The notes: generated by a model from the sequence alone, not told the origin. A stretch of DNA of 64,000 nucleotides from Tunturibacter psychrotolerans (GCF_040359615.1 NZ_CP132942.1:3162001-3226000); one strand, 5' to 3'. Numbered from the stretch's first letter, positions 1-9,706 are shown. Made by a program: numbers and translations.

Positions 1-2
1 TT

Positions 3-293
3 CATCCGGAGATGGGAGCAGTTATCCTGGCGCTGAGCACTCCCTACTATGGGATCTCAGGAGAGAACGGCACGGTTTCCATCCACAATGTACCGCCCGG
101 AAACTACCGGCTGAATGTGTGGAGCGAAAACGGTCAACCGGCCGATCAGACCACGGCTGAACGCATCATCCAGGTTACGTCTCAACCTCTACGCCTCGAC
201 GACATCACGCTACAAGCTACAGGCGACGCGCTAGCAAACCATAAAAACAAATTTGGGGAGGAATATAAACCGAATCAAGAGATTCGATATTAG
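3..293 (+). CDS. C-terminal part of a secreted carboxypeptidase-regulatory-like/cupredoxin-type protein (5' partial)
   Basis: The reading frame is open to the left edge, so only the last 97 codons are visible; the first in-window ATG at 12 is probably not the true start. The visible part begins HPEMGAVILAL, followed by a beta-rich stretch with NVPPGNYRLNVW, which is typical of the end of carboxypeptidase-regulatory-like (Cna-B-like) folds that follow metal-binding or cupredoxin domains in secreted proteins. It ends in a short charged tail. It converges with the RND permease gene. The domain assignment rests on resemblance only; the N-terminal half is needed for a function. Confidence 0.6.
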   Translation, partial: HPEMGAVILALSTPYYGISGENGTVSIHNVPPGNYRLNVWSENGQPADQTTAERIIQVTSQPLRLDDITLQATGDALANHKNKFGEEYKPNQEIRY

Positions 294-349
294 TGATCGG
301 GTCGAGACCTGCTGCGCTGGATAATGTTCGCAAAAATTATTAGACCCTT

Positions 350-3300
350 TTAGTTAATGCTTTTTGTGAGGTTGTAGTAAATCACCGGCGTTACGACGAG
401 GCTGAGAAAGATAGATAGCAACAGACCGCCTATAACAGCTATAGCAAGAGGTTGAAGCATCTGCGAACCTGCACCTAGTGCGAATGCGAGGGGAAGCATT
501 CCGCAGATAGCCACAACGGCAGTCATGAAGATTGGCCGGAGGCGGCGCTGTGCAGCATGCAACATGGCTTCACGAGCAAGATCCGTATCGGCTCGGTCGC
601 TGGTATTGCTCAACACCACATCCGGCCGATCGGACAGCCTATTCCGGCCATGAAGTTTTCCCTCATTGCGATATCTTTCGTCTGCATCGAGCAACAAAAT
701 GCCATTTTTCGCGACGATACCGATGACCATAATGAGCCCCATAAAACTGGCGACATTAAAGATGGTGCCCGTGAGAAGGAGCGCAACCACGACTCCCGTC
801 ATAGATAAGATTGAACTGGTAAGGATAGCGACCGGGGCAGCGAAGTTGCGAAATTCTGCTAGGAGAACGCCGAAAACGAGAGCTAGAGCCAGAACCAGCA
901 CTCGGGCAAGGTCACCAAAAGACTTCTGCTGCTCCTGGTAGGTCCCACCATACTCTACTCGCACGGTGGGCGGTAGGTTGAGGGACTGAACGGTGGAACG
1001 AACACGCGTCATCGCAGTGCCAAGATCGGAGCCTTCGAGGCGACCACTAACGAGAACAAGCTGTTGTAGGTTCTCGCGGCGGATCTCATTCTGTGGGGGA
1101 AGCTGAGTAACTTGAGCGAGGGACCCGAGGCTGGCCATGCGGCCGGTACTTGAGTTGAAAACCGTGTTCTGAATGGAATCGAGCGAAATTCGTGAGTCGT
1201 CGGGAAGGCGAACGCGGATTGTATAGGGTCGGCCGTTGACGATCATAGGGTCGTTGGTGGGAAGGCCGTCGAGGATCGCCGTCGCATCCTCAGAAACTTC
1301 TGTTGGTGTAAACCCGAGCCTTCCAGCTACTACTGGGTCGACCTGAAAGCTGGTCGCCGGACCTGAGATTGTATTGTCGACGCCGTTCTGCGTGTCAACT
1401 ACGCCGGGAATTTTTGAGATAGCATCTGCAACCTTCGGCCCGAGTTCGTGGAGAAGATTTGCGTCGGACGCAAAGAGCTTGACCTGGATGGGCTCGGGTG
1501 AGTTTGAGAGATCGCCAATCATGTCTTGGAGGACTTGTGTGAATTCCACGTCAAGGGCTGGTTCCGTTTTCTTGATCTCCTCGCGAACGTCTGCGATCAC
1601 TTCGTCGATTGAGCGTGAGCGTCGCTTCTTGAGTCGAACGGTGAAGTCACCGAAGTTAGCCTCGGTGACAGCCGCAAGCCCCATCTGCAGACCAGTCCGG
1701 CGAGAAGTTATCTCTACCTCTCGCGTATTGTGCAGAATTTGCTCCACATGAAGCAGAATGCGATTCGTTTCAGAGAGTGAGGTGCCGGCTGGCGTCAAGT
1801 AGTCGAGGACAAAGGCGCCCTCGTCCATCTCGGGTAACAAGTCTGTTCCAAGTGCACGATAGCTGAAATATCCGACAATGACGACGCCAAGACAAGCCAC
1901 GCTAAGAAGAAAGGGCCGCGCCAGAGCCCACATCAGCAAGCGACCATGAAGACGGAAGATTTTGCGCATGACCAGACCAAATTCATGGCCCTGAATTTGA
2001 TCATCAACAACAGAGTGTGAAGCTGCACTGGGAGAGATGGCGTTTCTGTTGCGTCGCAGGAGATGCAATGAGAGAGCCGGAGTCCACGTGAGCGCCAGAG
2101 CCAACGAAGTGAGCAACGCCACCGTCATTGTGACGGCCAATGCGCGGAAGAAGCTTCCGATGACACCGGTAACGGCTATGAGCGGAAGAAAGACGACGAC
2201 CGGCGTGATGGTGGAGAAGACTAGGGGTGTTGTGATCTCGCGAAGAGCTTTTCGAACAGCCTCGATTCGGGGCTCTCCGCGATCCTGGTGGACGACAATG
2301 TTTTCGACGACAACGATTGCGTCATCAATGACAAGGCCAATCGCCGCGGCAAGACCACCCAGGGTCATCAGGTTAAACGATTGGCCGATCAGCCAAAGGA
2401 ACAGGATGGTAATCGCGATCGTGACTGGAATGACAAGCCCAGCTACTAGCGAAGAACTCCAGTCGCGCAGGAACAGAAAAAGGATGACGCATGCCAAAAT
2501 CAGACCAACAAGGATGGCGTCGCGAACACTGGCGATTGCTTCCCGGACGAGTTCGGACTGATCATAAAACGAGACCAAATGAACCCCGCGGGGAAGTCTA
2601 GTCTGCAACTGAGCGATCTCATGGGCGACCGCGTCTGCGACTTTAACAGTGTTGGATAAAGGTTGGCGGGCGATGTTCAGAAGGACGGCCGGCTTGCCAT
2701 TCGAGGTGACCATTGTGTAGACCGGCATCGTTGCTGGCTGCACTGCGGCTACATCTGCGACACGGATGGGAGCGCCGTTTGGTGTTGTTTTGATGACAAG
2801 ACTGGACAACTCGGAGCTGTTGTGGGCCTGAGCACCAACGAGGCCCAGGAGGAGTTGGTGGTTTGCCTCGTAAAGTCCCGGTGAGTCGCTGATGTTAGAT
2901 GCTTGAATACCATTTACGAGGTCGAGGAGAGTCATCCCTGCTGCCTGCATGCGGGCGAGGTTCGGAATTACGTGAAACTCGGGAACCTTGCCTCCCTGCA
3001 CGACGACAGTACTTACGCCGTTGACGCGATTCAGAGGTGGTTTGAGATCGTAGGTGGCGATCTCAAACAGTTGAGTCTGCGATACCAGATCTCTTCCTGA
3101 AGCGTCGGCATCTGTGGTTAGCGCATACCCGAGGACGGGAAAGGTAGCAAAAGTGAGACGGTTGGCGGTGATCCGTGCGGTTGTGGGCAGTGACCGTTGT
3201 ACCTTGGAAAGTGCCGCATCGGTAAGTTGAAGCGTGCGATACATGTCGACACTCCAGTCGAAAAAAAGGCTGATCTCGGCTGAGCCTCGGCTGGTAGTGC

Positions 3301-3580
3301 TACGGACGGTGACCAGACCGGGGACGCTATTTATTGCATCTTCGATCGGCTTGGTTATTGTGACCTGCATCTGTTCGACAGGCATCACACCGTTGTCGAC
3401 ACCGATGACAACGCGAGGAAAGTTAGTATCGGGGAAAACGGAGATTGGAACCTGGACGGCTCCGTATATACCAGCGACTGTAAGGACGATCAAAAAGAAA
3501 AAGATAGGTTTTGAAGCGTAAGAGATCCAGAAGTCTTTGGGCGGTTGACGAACGGGAGTGACTTCGATCATTGGCGTCAC
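350..3580 (-). CDS. RND efflux transporter permease subunit
   Basis: Inner-membrane proton-driven RND pump of 1076 residues, normal for the family. TM1 lies at about residues 25-45, followed by a large periplasmic domain, then a TM block from about 350; the relay motif VIDDAIVVVEN puts paired aspartates at D419-D420. The double aspartate fits the HAE/multidrug-like branch better than the single-Asp CusA metal type, so I would not call it a metal pump. The GTG start overlaps the adaptor stop (TAGTG); an ATG three codons later is an alternative. It is the last gene of the block regulator-kinase-propeller-TolC-adaptor-permease. The substrate is unknown. Confidence 0.93.
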   Translation of the reverse strand: MTPMIEVTPVRQPPKDFWISYASKPIFFFLIVLTVAGIYGAVQVPISVFPDTNFPRVVIGVDNGVMPVEQMQVTITKPIEDAINSVPGLVTVRSTTSRGSAEISLFFDWSVDMYRTLQLTDAALSKVQRSLPTTARITANRLTFATFPVLGYALTTDADASGRDLVSQTQLFEIATYDLKPPLNRVNGVSTVVVQGGKVPEFHVIPNLARMQAAGMTLLDLVNGIQASNISDSPGLYEANHQLLLGLVGAQAHNSSELSSLVIKTTPNGAPIRVADVAAVQPATMPVYTMVTSNGKPAVLLNIARQPLSNTVKVADAVAHEIAQLQTRLPRGVHLVSFYDQSELVREAIASVRDAILVGLILACVILFLFLRDWSSSLVAGLVIPVTIAITILFLWLIGQSFNLMTLGGLAAAIGLVIDDAIVVVENIVVHQDRGEPRIEAVRKALREITTPLVFSTITPVVVFLPLIAVTGVIGSFFRALAVTMTVALLTSLALALTWTPALSLHLLRRNRNAISPSAASHSVVDDQIQGHEFGLVMRKIFRLHGRLLMWALARPFLLSVACLGVVIVGYFSYRALGTDLLPEMDEGAFVLDYLTPAGTSLSETNRILLHVEQILHNTREVEITSRRTGLQMGLAAVTEANFGDFTVRLKKRRSRSIDEVIADVREEIKKTEPALDVEFTQVLQDMIGDLSNSPEPIQVKLFASDANLLHELGPKVADAISKIPGVVDTQNGVDNTISGPATSFQVDPVVAGRLGFTPTEVSEDATAILDGLPTNDPMIVNGRPYTIRVRLPDDSRISLDSIQNTVFNSSTGRMASLGSLAQVTQLPPQNEIRRENLQQLVLVSGRLEGSDLGTAMTRVRSTVQSLNLPPTVRVEYGGTYQEQQKSFGDLARVLVLALALVFGVLLAEFRNFAAPVAILTSSILSMTGVVVALLLTGTIFNVASFMGLIMVIGIVAKNGILLLDADERYRNEGKLHGRNRLSDRPDVVLSNTSDRADTDLAREAMLHAAQRRLRPIFMTAVVAICGMLPLAFALGAGSQMLQPLAIAVIGGLLLSIFLSLVVTPVIYYNLTKSIN

Positions 3581-4896
3581 TAATCGTCCTTCTTCCCGGG
3601 TCCGGGCTTCGTGTCCGCGCCGGTGGAGTCGAGCTTGTCGGCAGCATCTGCTCCAATCTTCACTTTTGTTCCATCATCTAGCCCATATGCTCCCGTTGTT
3701 ATTACAGTATCGGCAGTGGTGATGCCGCTGAGTACCTGAACGGTCTCGGGAGTTTGGATGCCAAGTACAACTGTGTGTTTGCGCGCTGATCCGTCCGCAA
3801 CAATTACCATGACTGACTTTGTCGTGCCGTCGGCTGCTGTCTGAACGGCTTCGGAAGGTATGAGTAAAGCCTTAGACACGGTACGGCCCGTGATGACGGC
3901 ATGCGCGGCTGTACCTGCTTTAAAGAGGTTCTTTGGATTTTCGACGCGAATCCAAACTTCAACGGTGGTGCTCCCCGGATCAAGAGCCGGACTAATAAGG
4001 GAAACTTTGGCTGCTACGGGGTCGGAAACTCCCGGAATCGTGACTTCGGCAAGAGCTCCCTGGGTCAGTTGCTGCGATTGCATTTGGGAGATGTGCAGCT
4101 TGGCTAACAACGCCGATGTGTCCATGATAGTGATAACTGGTGTTCCGGCCGCAGCAGTTTCGCCTTCGAAAAGAGGACGGTCCGTAACGACACCACTGAT
4201 CGGGCTTCGCATCTCCGTATAGCTCAGCTGTGCCTGGGCCCCCAGGTACTTTCCTTGAGCAGATGCGAGTTGCCCTTGAGCGTTCTCTAACGTGGCCTTG
4301 TGGCTCACCTTCTGAATAGTTTCAAAATGTTGTTTGGCGATGTCATAGGCAGCTTGTGATTGCACGAGAGTCGCCTTCGCCGTGTCGAGATCACGCCCCG
4401 GGATAGCTCCCTGGGCGAACAGTTGACTCCGGGCCGATACGATACTTTGATTGAGGTCGAGCATGCCCTTAGCTTGGGTTAGATCGAGTTGTGCTTTTGT
4501 GTAGTCTTCTGGTGCCGTAGCACGAGTCGCCGTTTCGTAGGCGGCTTGAGCGGATGTGTACACTCCTTTGTTGTCGAGCGCAGCTGCCTCGAGATCCCTG
4601 TTTTCCAAAGTTGCCAGCAGTTGGCCTGCTTTGACAATCGATCCTCGTTGAACATAAAACTTCCGAACCGGAGCTGTTACCTTGGGCGAGAGAGTTGCCT
4701 GCGCGAACGGTGCGAGCGTGGCGTCAGCCGTGATCTGTTCGGAGATACTTCCAATCTGGGGATGAACGGCCTTGACGGTGACTTCCGGAGCAGTCGATTC
4801 CTCAGCTTTCTTGCATCCAGTTATCAAAAACGAGAAGGCGCCAAGAAGAATGGTAGTCAACGCATAATTGGCTCTATATGTTCGGATAATGGTCAT
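3580..4896 (-). CDS. RND efflux periplasmic adaptor (membrane fusion) lipoprotein
   Basis: Links the RND permease to the outer-membrane channel. The N-terminus is a lipoprotein signal with lipobox LITGC around residue 28. It is followed by a barrel-sandwich/lipoyl half (VTAPVRKFYVQRGSIVKAGQ), a long alpha-helical hairpin rich in Ala/Gln (about residues 100-220), the second lipoyl half (MRSPISGVVTDRPLFEGE) and beta-barrel/membrane-proximal domains. The tail is charged (TKPGPGKKDD). It lies two bases from the TolC-family gene and overlaps the permease start, so the three efflux genes are almost certainly one transcript. Confidence 0.92.
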   Translation of the reverse strand: MTIIRTYRANYALTTILLGAFSFLITGCKKAEESTAPEVTVKAVHPQIGSISEQITADATLAPFAQATLSPKVTAPVRKFYVQRGSIVKAGQLLATLENRDLEAAALDNKGVYTSAQAAYETATRATAPEDYTKAQLDLTQAKGMLDLNQSIVSARSQLFAQGAIPGRDLDTAKATLVQSQAAYDIAKQHFETIQKVSHKATLENAQGQLASAQGKYLGAQAQLSYTEMRSPISGVVTDRPLFEGETAAAGTPVITIMDTSALLAKLHISQMQSQQLTQGALAEVTIPGVSDPVAAKVSLISPALDPGSTTVEVWIRVENPKNLFKAGTAAHAVITGRTVSKALLIPSEAVQTAADGTTKSVMVIVADGSARKHTVVLGIQTPETVQVLSGITTADTVITTGAYGLDDGTKVKIGADAADKLDSTGADTKPGPGKKDD

Positions 4897-4898
4897 GG

Positions 4899-6332
4899 TT
4901 AGATCGTTCCTGTGAGGATCTGCAGATTGGCAAGCGCGGTCTCGTAGCGAACGGTTCCATCTTCACGCGCGAGCTCGGCATTGGTTAGCGAGTTTTGTGC
5001 GTCTACGACTTCGAGGACGGTAGCTTCGCCAGCGGTATAGCGCAAGCGCGTGAGCTGAAGGCTTTCTCTCGCTGTCTGAGCGCTGACTTGGAGCGATTGC
5101 AGTTGATCTCGTGCGACCGATGCTTCGGCGTAAAATTCGTCAAGTTGAGCTGTGAGACGGCGCTGCGTTGCCGTAAGTGTTGTCTTGGCGGCGTCACGTA
5201 AGATCTGGGCTTGCCGTACCCTATGTTGTGTCGAGAGCCAATCCCAGACCGGGATATCAAGAGTAGCCGTAGCAGAATAGCCAAGATTACGGACGCCGTC
5301 CCTACCGTTGACCGCGAACTGTGCCGCGTCGATACCGTAGGCGAGGTTGAGGCCCAGATCCGGCAGATACGCCGCGCGGGCCGAGCTCACATCAAGATTG
5401 CTGACGCGGAGAGAACTCATAGCGCTTTGGAGCTCCGGGTTAGATCGAGTGGCGGCCGTCTCAACTTCGGTCCAGCTGGCGAGAGGCGCCGGGACAGGAG
5501 ATACCGTAAGGGTGAATGGTGATAGCGGATTCGGGAAAAGCAAAACCCCCAACTCAAGCCTTGTCTTCTGAACCTGCAGCGCTGCGTCGGCGAGATCTCT
5601 TACGCGCTGCTGCTGTTGCAGTTGCGCTTTGACGACGTCCGCATGAGCTGCTTCCCGAGCGCTCTCCCTTAATTCCGTGAGCGCGGTAAAGCTTGAGGCC
5701 TCTTGTGACGAGCGTTGAGCGACGATCAATTTGCGGTCGGCTGCCAGAGAGCTATAAAAGAGCCCAACTACTGCAGACACTAAACCTCGTCGAGCTATCT
5801 CCAATTCGGCCGACGCTACTGCTGCTGCAGCCGCGGCGCGGGATACTGCCGTAACTTGCTGAAGGCCGACGGTCTCAGAGATGATTCCTTGGCTTGTGTA
5901 TTCGTGCACAGCGTTATTGGCGATAAAACGTGGCGCAGAACCTATAGAAAGAGAGTTAGTACTAGCATTGTTTGATCCGGTTGCTCCGTTGGCGGCCTGC
6001 GTATATATGAACTGGTTATGGTAAGTAACATTCGGAAGCAAGGTCGCACGCGCAATTGAACGGTCGAGACTACTGACCCGACTCGCGGCAACCGCTGCGG
6101 CAAACGCGGGTTCATTGTTTCGAGCACGCAAGATCGCCTCGTCAAGCGTGATATGCACCGATACGATTCCCTCTGGTGCAGCTGTGGGCGACTGCGTTGA
6201 TTCAGCCACCGTCTCTTGCCCGCGGAGCAGGACAGGGACATGAAATAGTAACAAAGTTGCTACTATTAGTGGCCTGTTCTTGTTACTACGATCTCTTTTA
6301 GGTCGACGATCCGCCTCTAAACGATTGATCAT
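4899..6332 (-). CDS. TolC family outer-membrane efflux protein
   Basis: Outer-membrane channel of the tripartite pump, 477 residues as expected for the OEP family. An N-terminal signal sequence (LIVATLLLFHVPVLL) is followed by two internally similar coiled-coil/beta-barrel halves. The C-terminal half carries the typical run LRYTAGEATVLEVVDAQNSL. It sits between the propeller gene (2 bp upstream) and the adaptor (2 bp downstream). No odd features. Confidence 0.92.
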   Translation of the reverse strand: MINRLEADRRPKRDRSNKNRPLIVATLLLFHVPVLLRGQETVAESTQSPTAAPEGIVSVHITLDEAILRARNNEPAFAAAVAASRVSSLDRSIARATLLPNVTYHNQFIYTQAANGATGSNNASTNSLSIGSAPRFIANNAVHEYTSQGIISETVGLQQVTAVSRAAAAAAVASAELEIARRGLVSAVVGLFYSSLAADRKLIVAQRSSQEASSFTALTELRESAREAAHADVVKAQLQQQQRVRDLADAALQVQKTRLELGVLLFPNPLSPFTLTVSPVPAPLASWTEVETAATRSNPELQSAMSSLRVSNLDVSSARAAYLPDLGLNLAYGIDAAQFAVNGRDGVRNLGYSATATLDIPVWDWLSTQHRVRQAQILRDAAKTTLTATQRRLTAQLDEFYAEASVARDQLQSLQVSAQTARESLQLTRLRYTAGEATVLEVVDAQNSLTNAELAREDGTVRYETALANLQILTGTI

Positions 6333-6334
6333 AA

Positions 6335-7381
6335 CTAATTGCGCCCGACCACCAGCACGATAAAGGACTCCGGTACAACAGAGGGACGTGGGTGTAGGTT
6401 TTCCGGGGTTGCGGCGGGCTTGGGGCCGAACTCTGCGCTGACAAGATAGATTCGCCCGCTTCTCGGATCAAACGCCATGGTGCGCGCGCCCCTCATTGTC
6501 GCGAGCGATTGCAGTATTGGGTAGTCGCTCTTAGCGGCGTCAACTATAGTCAGAGATCCATCTCCGTTCGATGAGAACGCTAGCTTGTGAGCGGCATCGT
6601 AGCCAGCCGCGTCCGGACCCTCTCCGATGGCCGGTGTAGCAAGGCTCTTACCAGATTTCGAATCGGTTACGGCCATCTTCCTACCATCGCAGACCGAAAA
6701 CAGACGATGTCCGGCGACATCAATTGCCATACCTGATGGGGAATCACAGCCGGTAAGTTGCCAAGTCCCTGTTGCCGTAGTTGTAGCAGCGTCCAGCCGA
6801 ACGATCTCGTTCTTGTCCTCGATATTTACAAAAACTGTGCCATCACCATCGACAGTAGGAAATTCAGGTTTCCCGGGAAGAGGAATTGTGGCGACAACGG
6901 TACGTTGAGTTGTATTTATGACAGTTGCATTTTTACTGCGACCGTTGAAAGCCCACACCGTCTTAGAACGGGGTTCGAAAACTATGCCATCCGGATTCGT
7001 GCCGGCGGGAATTGATGCCACTTTTTCAAAAGATGCACGGTCAAAGACAACGACAGCATTCGCGCCACCATCGGAGATATAGCCAAATTTACCAGTGTCG
7101 TCAAATGTAACGCCGTGAGTCCCTTTTAGGCCGGAGATGTTGCTAACGAGCTTTCCGGTATCTGTATCTAGAACCTCGACGCGAGTACCGTGCGTGAGAT
7201 AAAGGCGGGGCATGGCTGGATCCACAGCAAGGTAGTCCCAACCTCCTTCCCCTCCGACGGCCCATTTAGCTTGAAGCTGGAACGGCTTTTGAGCTATTGC
7301 CTGTTCGTTATTTAACGAGATTAAGGTTGCTGTGGCTAGGACCAGCTTTCCAAAAGCTGCACAGGTTTTCTTTGTGATCAT
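6335..7381 (-). CDS. YncE-like secreted beta-propeller protein
   Basis: Protein of 348 residues with a cleavable signal peptide ending near residue 30, then repeated propeller blades of the YncE/PQQ-dehydrogenase-repeat type. Examples are the runs TDTGKLVSNI and GVTFDDTGKFGYISDGG, plus VVVFDRASFEKVASI. Blades of this type often contain a D/N-rich strand followed by 'vv-dl-t-k-v', which is visible at least five times. The gene is 2 bp from the TolC-family gene and so belongs to the efflux transcript. A propeller is not a usual efflux component; it may bind a periplasmic ligand, but that is inference. A CTTAAG-type repeat lies 62-78 bp upstream of the start. Confidence 0.88.
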   Translation of the reverse strand: MITKKTCAAFGKLVLATATLISLNNEQAIAQKPFQLQAKWAVGGEGGWDYLAVDPAMPRLYLTHGTRVEVLDTDTGKLVSNISGLKGTHGVTFDDTGKFGYISDGGANAVVVFDRASFEKVASIPAGTNPDGIVFEPRSKTVWAFNGRSKNATVINTTQRTVVATIPLPGKPEFPTVDGDGTVFVNIEDKNEIVRLDAATTTATGTWQLTGCDSPSGMAIDVAGHRLFSVCDGRKMAVTDSKSGKSLATPAIGEGPDAAGYDAAHKLAFSSNGDGSLTIVDAAKSDYPILQSLATMRGARTMAFDPRSGRIYLVSAEFGPKPAATPENLHPRPSVVPESFIVLVVGRN

Positions 7382-7442
7382 AGATCTCCGTCCTTGCTCT
7401 GCGACTAGTTCGCTGCCAGTACGCTCACTATCGCAGGTAAAC

Positions 7443-7459
7443 CTTAAGACAGCCTGAAG
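7443..7459 (-). promoter_or_regulatory. Putative response-regulator box in front of the YncE-efflux operon
   Basis: CTTAAG (7443-7448) and CTGAAG (7454-7459) are direct repeats with an 11-bp period, the spacing used by OmpR/PhoB-family dimers. A similar arrangement precedes the response-regulator gene itself. That this is its operator is inference. Confidence 0.5.
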
Positions 7460-7483
7460 AATAGGGAAGTGAAGGACCTTTAT

Positions 7484-8968
7484 CTAACAACTAGAGGATT
7501 TGGTCTCGTTTGACGGAATTTGTTCCGCAGTGATCCCGGTCGGAGTACAAGAATTGCGATCGAGATGTAATCGGACAACTACCGTAGTTCCTGAGCCCGG
7601 TGTGCTTCGAAGTTCGATTGTGCCGTTGGCTTTATTTGTAATAGCTCTGCAAATGGCGAGTCCAAGACCGGTACCACCAGTTCGTCGACTGCGCGAGAAA
7701 TCATTCCGGTAAAAGCGGTCGAAGATGTAGGGAAGAAATTCTTTTTCTATGCCACCACCCTGATCGGAGATAACCAACTCCAGCCAGCCGCCGACCGATC
7801 TTCCTATCACGCGTACAACATCTCCTGCTTTGCTGTGCTGTAGCGCGTTCATTAGCAGATTGGAGCAGAGTAATTCCAACTCATCTTCCTCAATGTCCAA
7901 TGTAAAAGCGTCGGAAACCAAAACCTCAATACAAATCCTGTTGAGTTCGGCGAACGTCTCGAGCTGCGTCACCACGCTCTTTACGATCTGGCCGAGGTTC
8001 GTCGAGAGGACGCTTGAATGATCTGCTGTGCCTGTCATGTTGCTTTCAACGCGGGCAAGGGTGAGCATCTTTACAACGATCTCCTCGATACGTCGACAGT
8101 CGATCTGACACCGTTCGAGTCCGGTCTGATACTCACTCGGGGCTCTTGGTTTCATCGAGAGCAGTTGAAGAGACGACTTAATCACTGCGACTGCCGTCTT
8201 CAACTCGTGCGTGGCATCGCTGACAAATTGATGTTGCTGTTTGAAGGATCGTTCAAGTCCCTGCATCGCAGTCTCTAGCGCCGTCGCGAGCGGAGCCAAC
8301 TCTGTTGTTTCGCGAATTCGATCGGACGGTGCAAAAAGCCACGAGTTAACAGAAAGGCCGGATGCCTGTGCCGCAAGCTCGTCGAGAGGTGCGAGCCCCC
8401 TCCGGAGCAACCAGAACATGACCACTCCTGTAAGAATGACAAGAATCAAGCTCGTCGCTCCATAAAATAAAACAGCATTCCACACTGCTTTCCATGCGGG
8501 TCTTGTCGGAGAACCATAAACGATCGTCACGCGCCGCCGTACTCCTCCGTTTTTATCTCCTGGATCGACTACCCGTACTCCGTCCATTTGAATTGTTCGA
8601 TATCGCGTGCCATTCACGCGGATCTTGTCAAACTGCTTTGACGATGTGGCCAAGACATTGGAACCGCCTGGAATCTTCCACGCGGGCGAATGCCCCAGAA
8701 CGCGTCCGTTTTCATCCCAGACTTCATAGATGTCGTCATGCGGCAGATTGATCTCGCTGCCGTCGAGCATAACGCTATCTTGAGCGTCCTCGGCATCCTG
8801 AACAGCCCCAAGAAGCGAATCAGCGCGACCGCGCAGCATGATATCGAAAGCGCGAAATCGGGCGTGTCGTTCGTACAGAACTACAAGAGTGGTTCCTAAA
8901 ACTGCCGAAGCTAGCTCGACGAGAAGGACCGAAACGATGAGCTGCGTTTTTATGGACCGAAGTCTCAT
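7484..8968 (-). CDS. Membrane sensor histidine kinase (OmpR-type partner)
   Basis: Inner-membrane sensor of 494 residues. TM1 is at about residues 8-31, a periplasmic sensor of about 130 residues follows, and TM2 is at about 161-188, then a HAMP-like segment. The dimerisation helix carries the phospho-acceptor H254 in SDATHELKTAV. The ATPase domain shows the N box (LLMNALQHSKAG), G1 (ISDQGGGI), F box (IFDRFYR) and G2 (GGTGLGLAI). The stop of the response-regulator gene overlaps its start by 4 bp, so the two are translationally coupled. The gap to the propeller gene is 102 bp, so a second promoter there is possible. Confidence 0.95.
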   Translation of the reverse strand: MRLRSIKTQLIVSVLLVELASAVLGTTLVVLYERHARFRAFDIMLRGRADSLLGAVQDAEDAQDSVMLDGSEINLPHDDIYEVWDENGRVLGHSPAWKIPGGSNVLATSSKQFDKIRVNGTRYRTIQMDGVRVVDPGDKNGGVRRRVTIVYGSPTRPAWKAVWNAVLFYGATSLILVILTGVVMFWLLRRGLAPLDELAAQASGLSVNSWLFAPSDRIRETTELAPLATALETAMQGLERSFKQQHQFVSDATHELKTAVAVIKSSLQLLSMKPRAPSEYQTGLERCQIDCRRIEEIVVKMLTLARVESNMTGTADHSSVLSTNLGQIVKSVVTQLETFAELNRICIEVLVSDAFTLDIEEDELELLCSNLLMNALQHSKAGDVVRVIGRSVGGWLELVISDQGGGIEKEFLPYIFDRFYRNDFSRSRRTGGTGLGLAICRAITNKANGTIELRSTPGSGTTVVVRLHLDRNSCTPTGITAEQIPSNETKSSSC

Positions 8969-9654
8969 CCGCGTGGCTGCTCCCTTAGAGATAGTCGGTA
9001 ACCACGGCCTCGAAGGGTTTCAATGCTTGGCTCTGTGGCCCCCCAGTCCAGTTTCCGGCGCAGATTGGAAACGTGTGCCTCAATCACGTTCGAGTGATGC
9101 TCCCAGTTGTAGTCGTAGAGATGCTCAAGGAGCTCCCGCTTGGAAACGATCACCTTCGGTCGATGCATCAGATATTCGAGGATGTGGTATTCCATCGGTG
9201 TTAGGTCAATCAGGTGCCCGGCTCGAGTGACAGATTGCTGAAGCGTGTCGAGTTCAACGTCCGAGAGTCTCAGTAGAGGATGCGCAACACCTTTGCCTCG
9301 TCGAATCAGAGCCTTGGAACGCGCAATTAGCTCTCCGAGGTCAAAGGGCTTAGCCAAGTAGTCGTCGGCACCTGTATTCAGGAGTTCGATGATCGAGGTT
9401 GCTTCTCCGCGCGCAGTCAGGATCAGCACCGGCGTTAGGTCGCTGTCGGCACGAAGCTTCCTGAGAACTCCCTGACCGTCTAGCAGAGGAAGCATCAAAT
9501 CCAGAATGATGAGGTCATAACAACGATTACTCGCCAACGACGCACCTATCTGACCATCCGAGGCACAGTCAACAGCGTAACCTGGAATCTCGCGAAGAGC
9601 TGCCGCCACGTTCTCCGCTAACCTGACCTCATCTTCGACGAGAAGAATACGCAT
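8965..9654 (-). CDS. OmpR-family response regulator
   Basis: A 229-residue two-domain regulator. The receiver shows the acidic pocket (VEDEV), phospho-acceptor D52 in LDLMLP, conserved T80 (ILTARG) and K102 in AKPFDLGEL. The C-terminal winged helix (about residues 125-225) includes LTPMEYHILEYLM and SNLRRKLDWG. It is the first gene of the minus-strand block and is coupled to the kinase. CTTAAG repeats 25-50 bp upstream suggest autoregulation. Its likely targets are its own operon and the efflux genes. Confidence 0.96.
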   Translation of the reverse strand: MRILLVEDEVRLAENVAAALREIPGYAVDCASDGQIGASLASNRCYDLIILDLMLPLLDGQGVLRKLRADSDLTPVLILTARGEATSIIELLNTGADDYLAKPFDLGELIARSKALIRRGKGVAHPLLRLSDVELDTLQQSVTRAGHLIDLTPMEYHILEYLMHRPKVIVSKRELLEHLYDYNWEHHSNVIEAHVSNLRRKLDWGATEPSIETLRGRGYRLSLREQPRG

Positions 9655-9677
9655 GGAGAGAGTATCGCCGATAGATG

Positions 9678-9706
9678 CTTAAGCCAACCTTAAGGATAAG
9701 CTTCAG
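9678..9706. promoter_or_regulatory. CTTAAG direct-repeat operator between the regulator and the FAD oxidoreductase
   Basis: CTTAAG at 9678-9683 and again at 9689-9694 (11-bp period), followed by CTTCAG at 9701-9706. It lies in the divergent promoter region of the response regulator and the FAD oxidoreductase, and matches the pair before the YncE-like gene. The repeats are directly visible; the binding protein is inferred. Confidence 0.5.
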
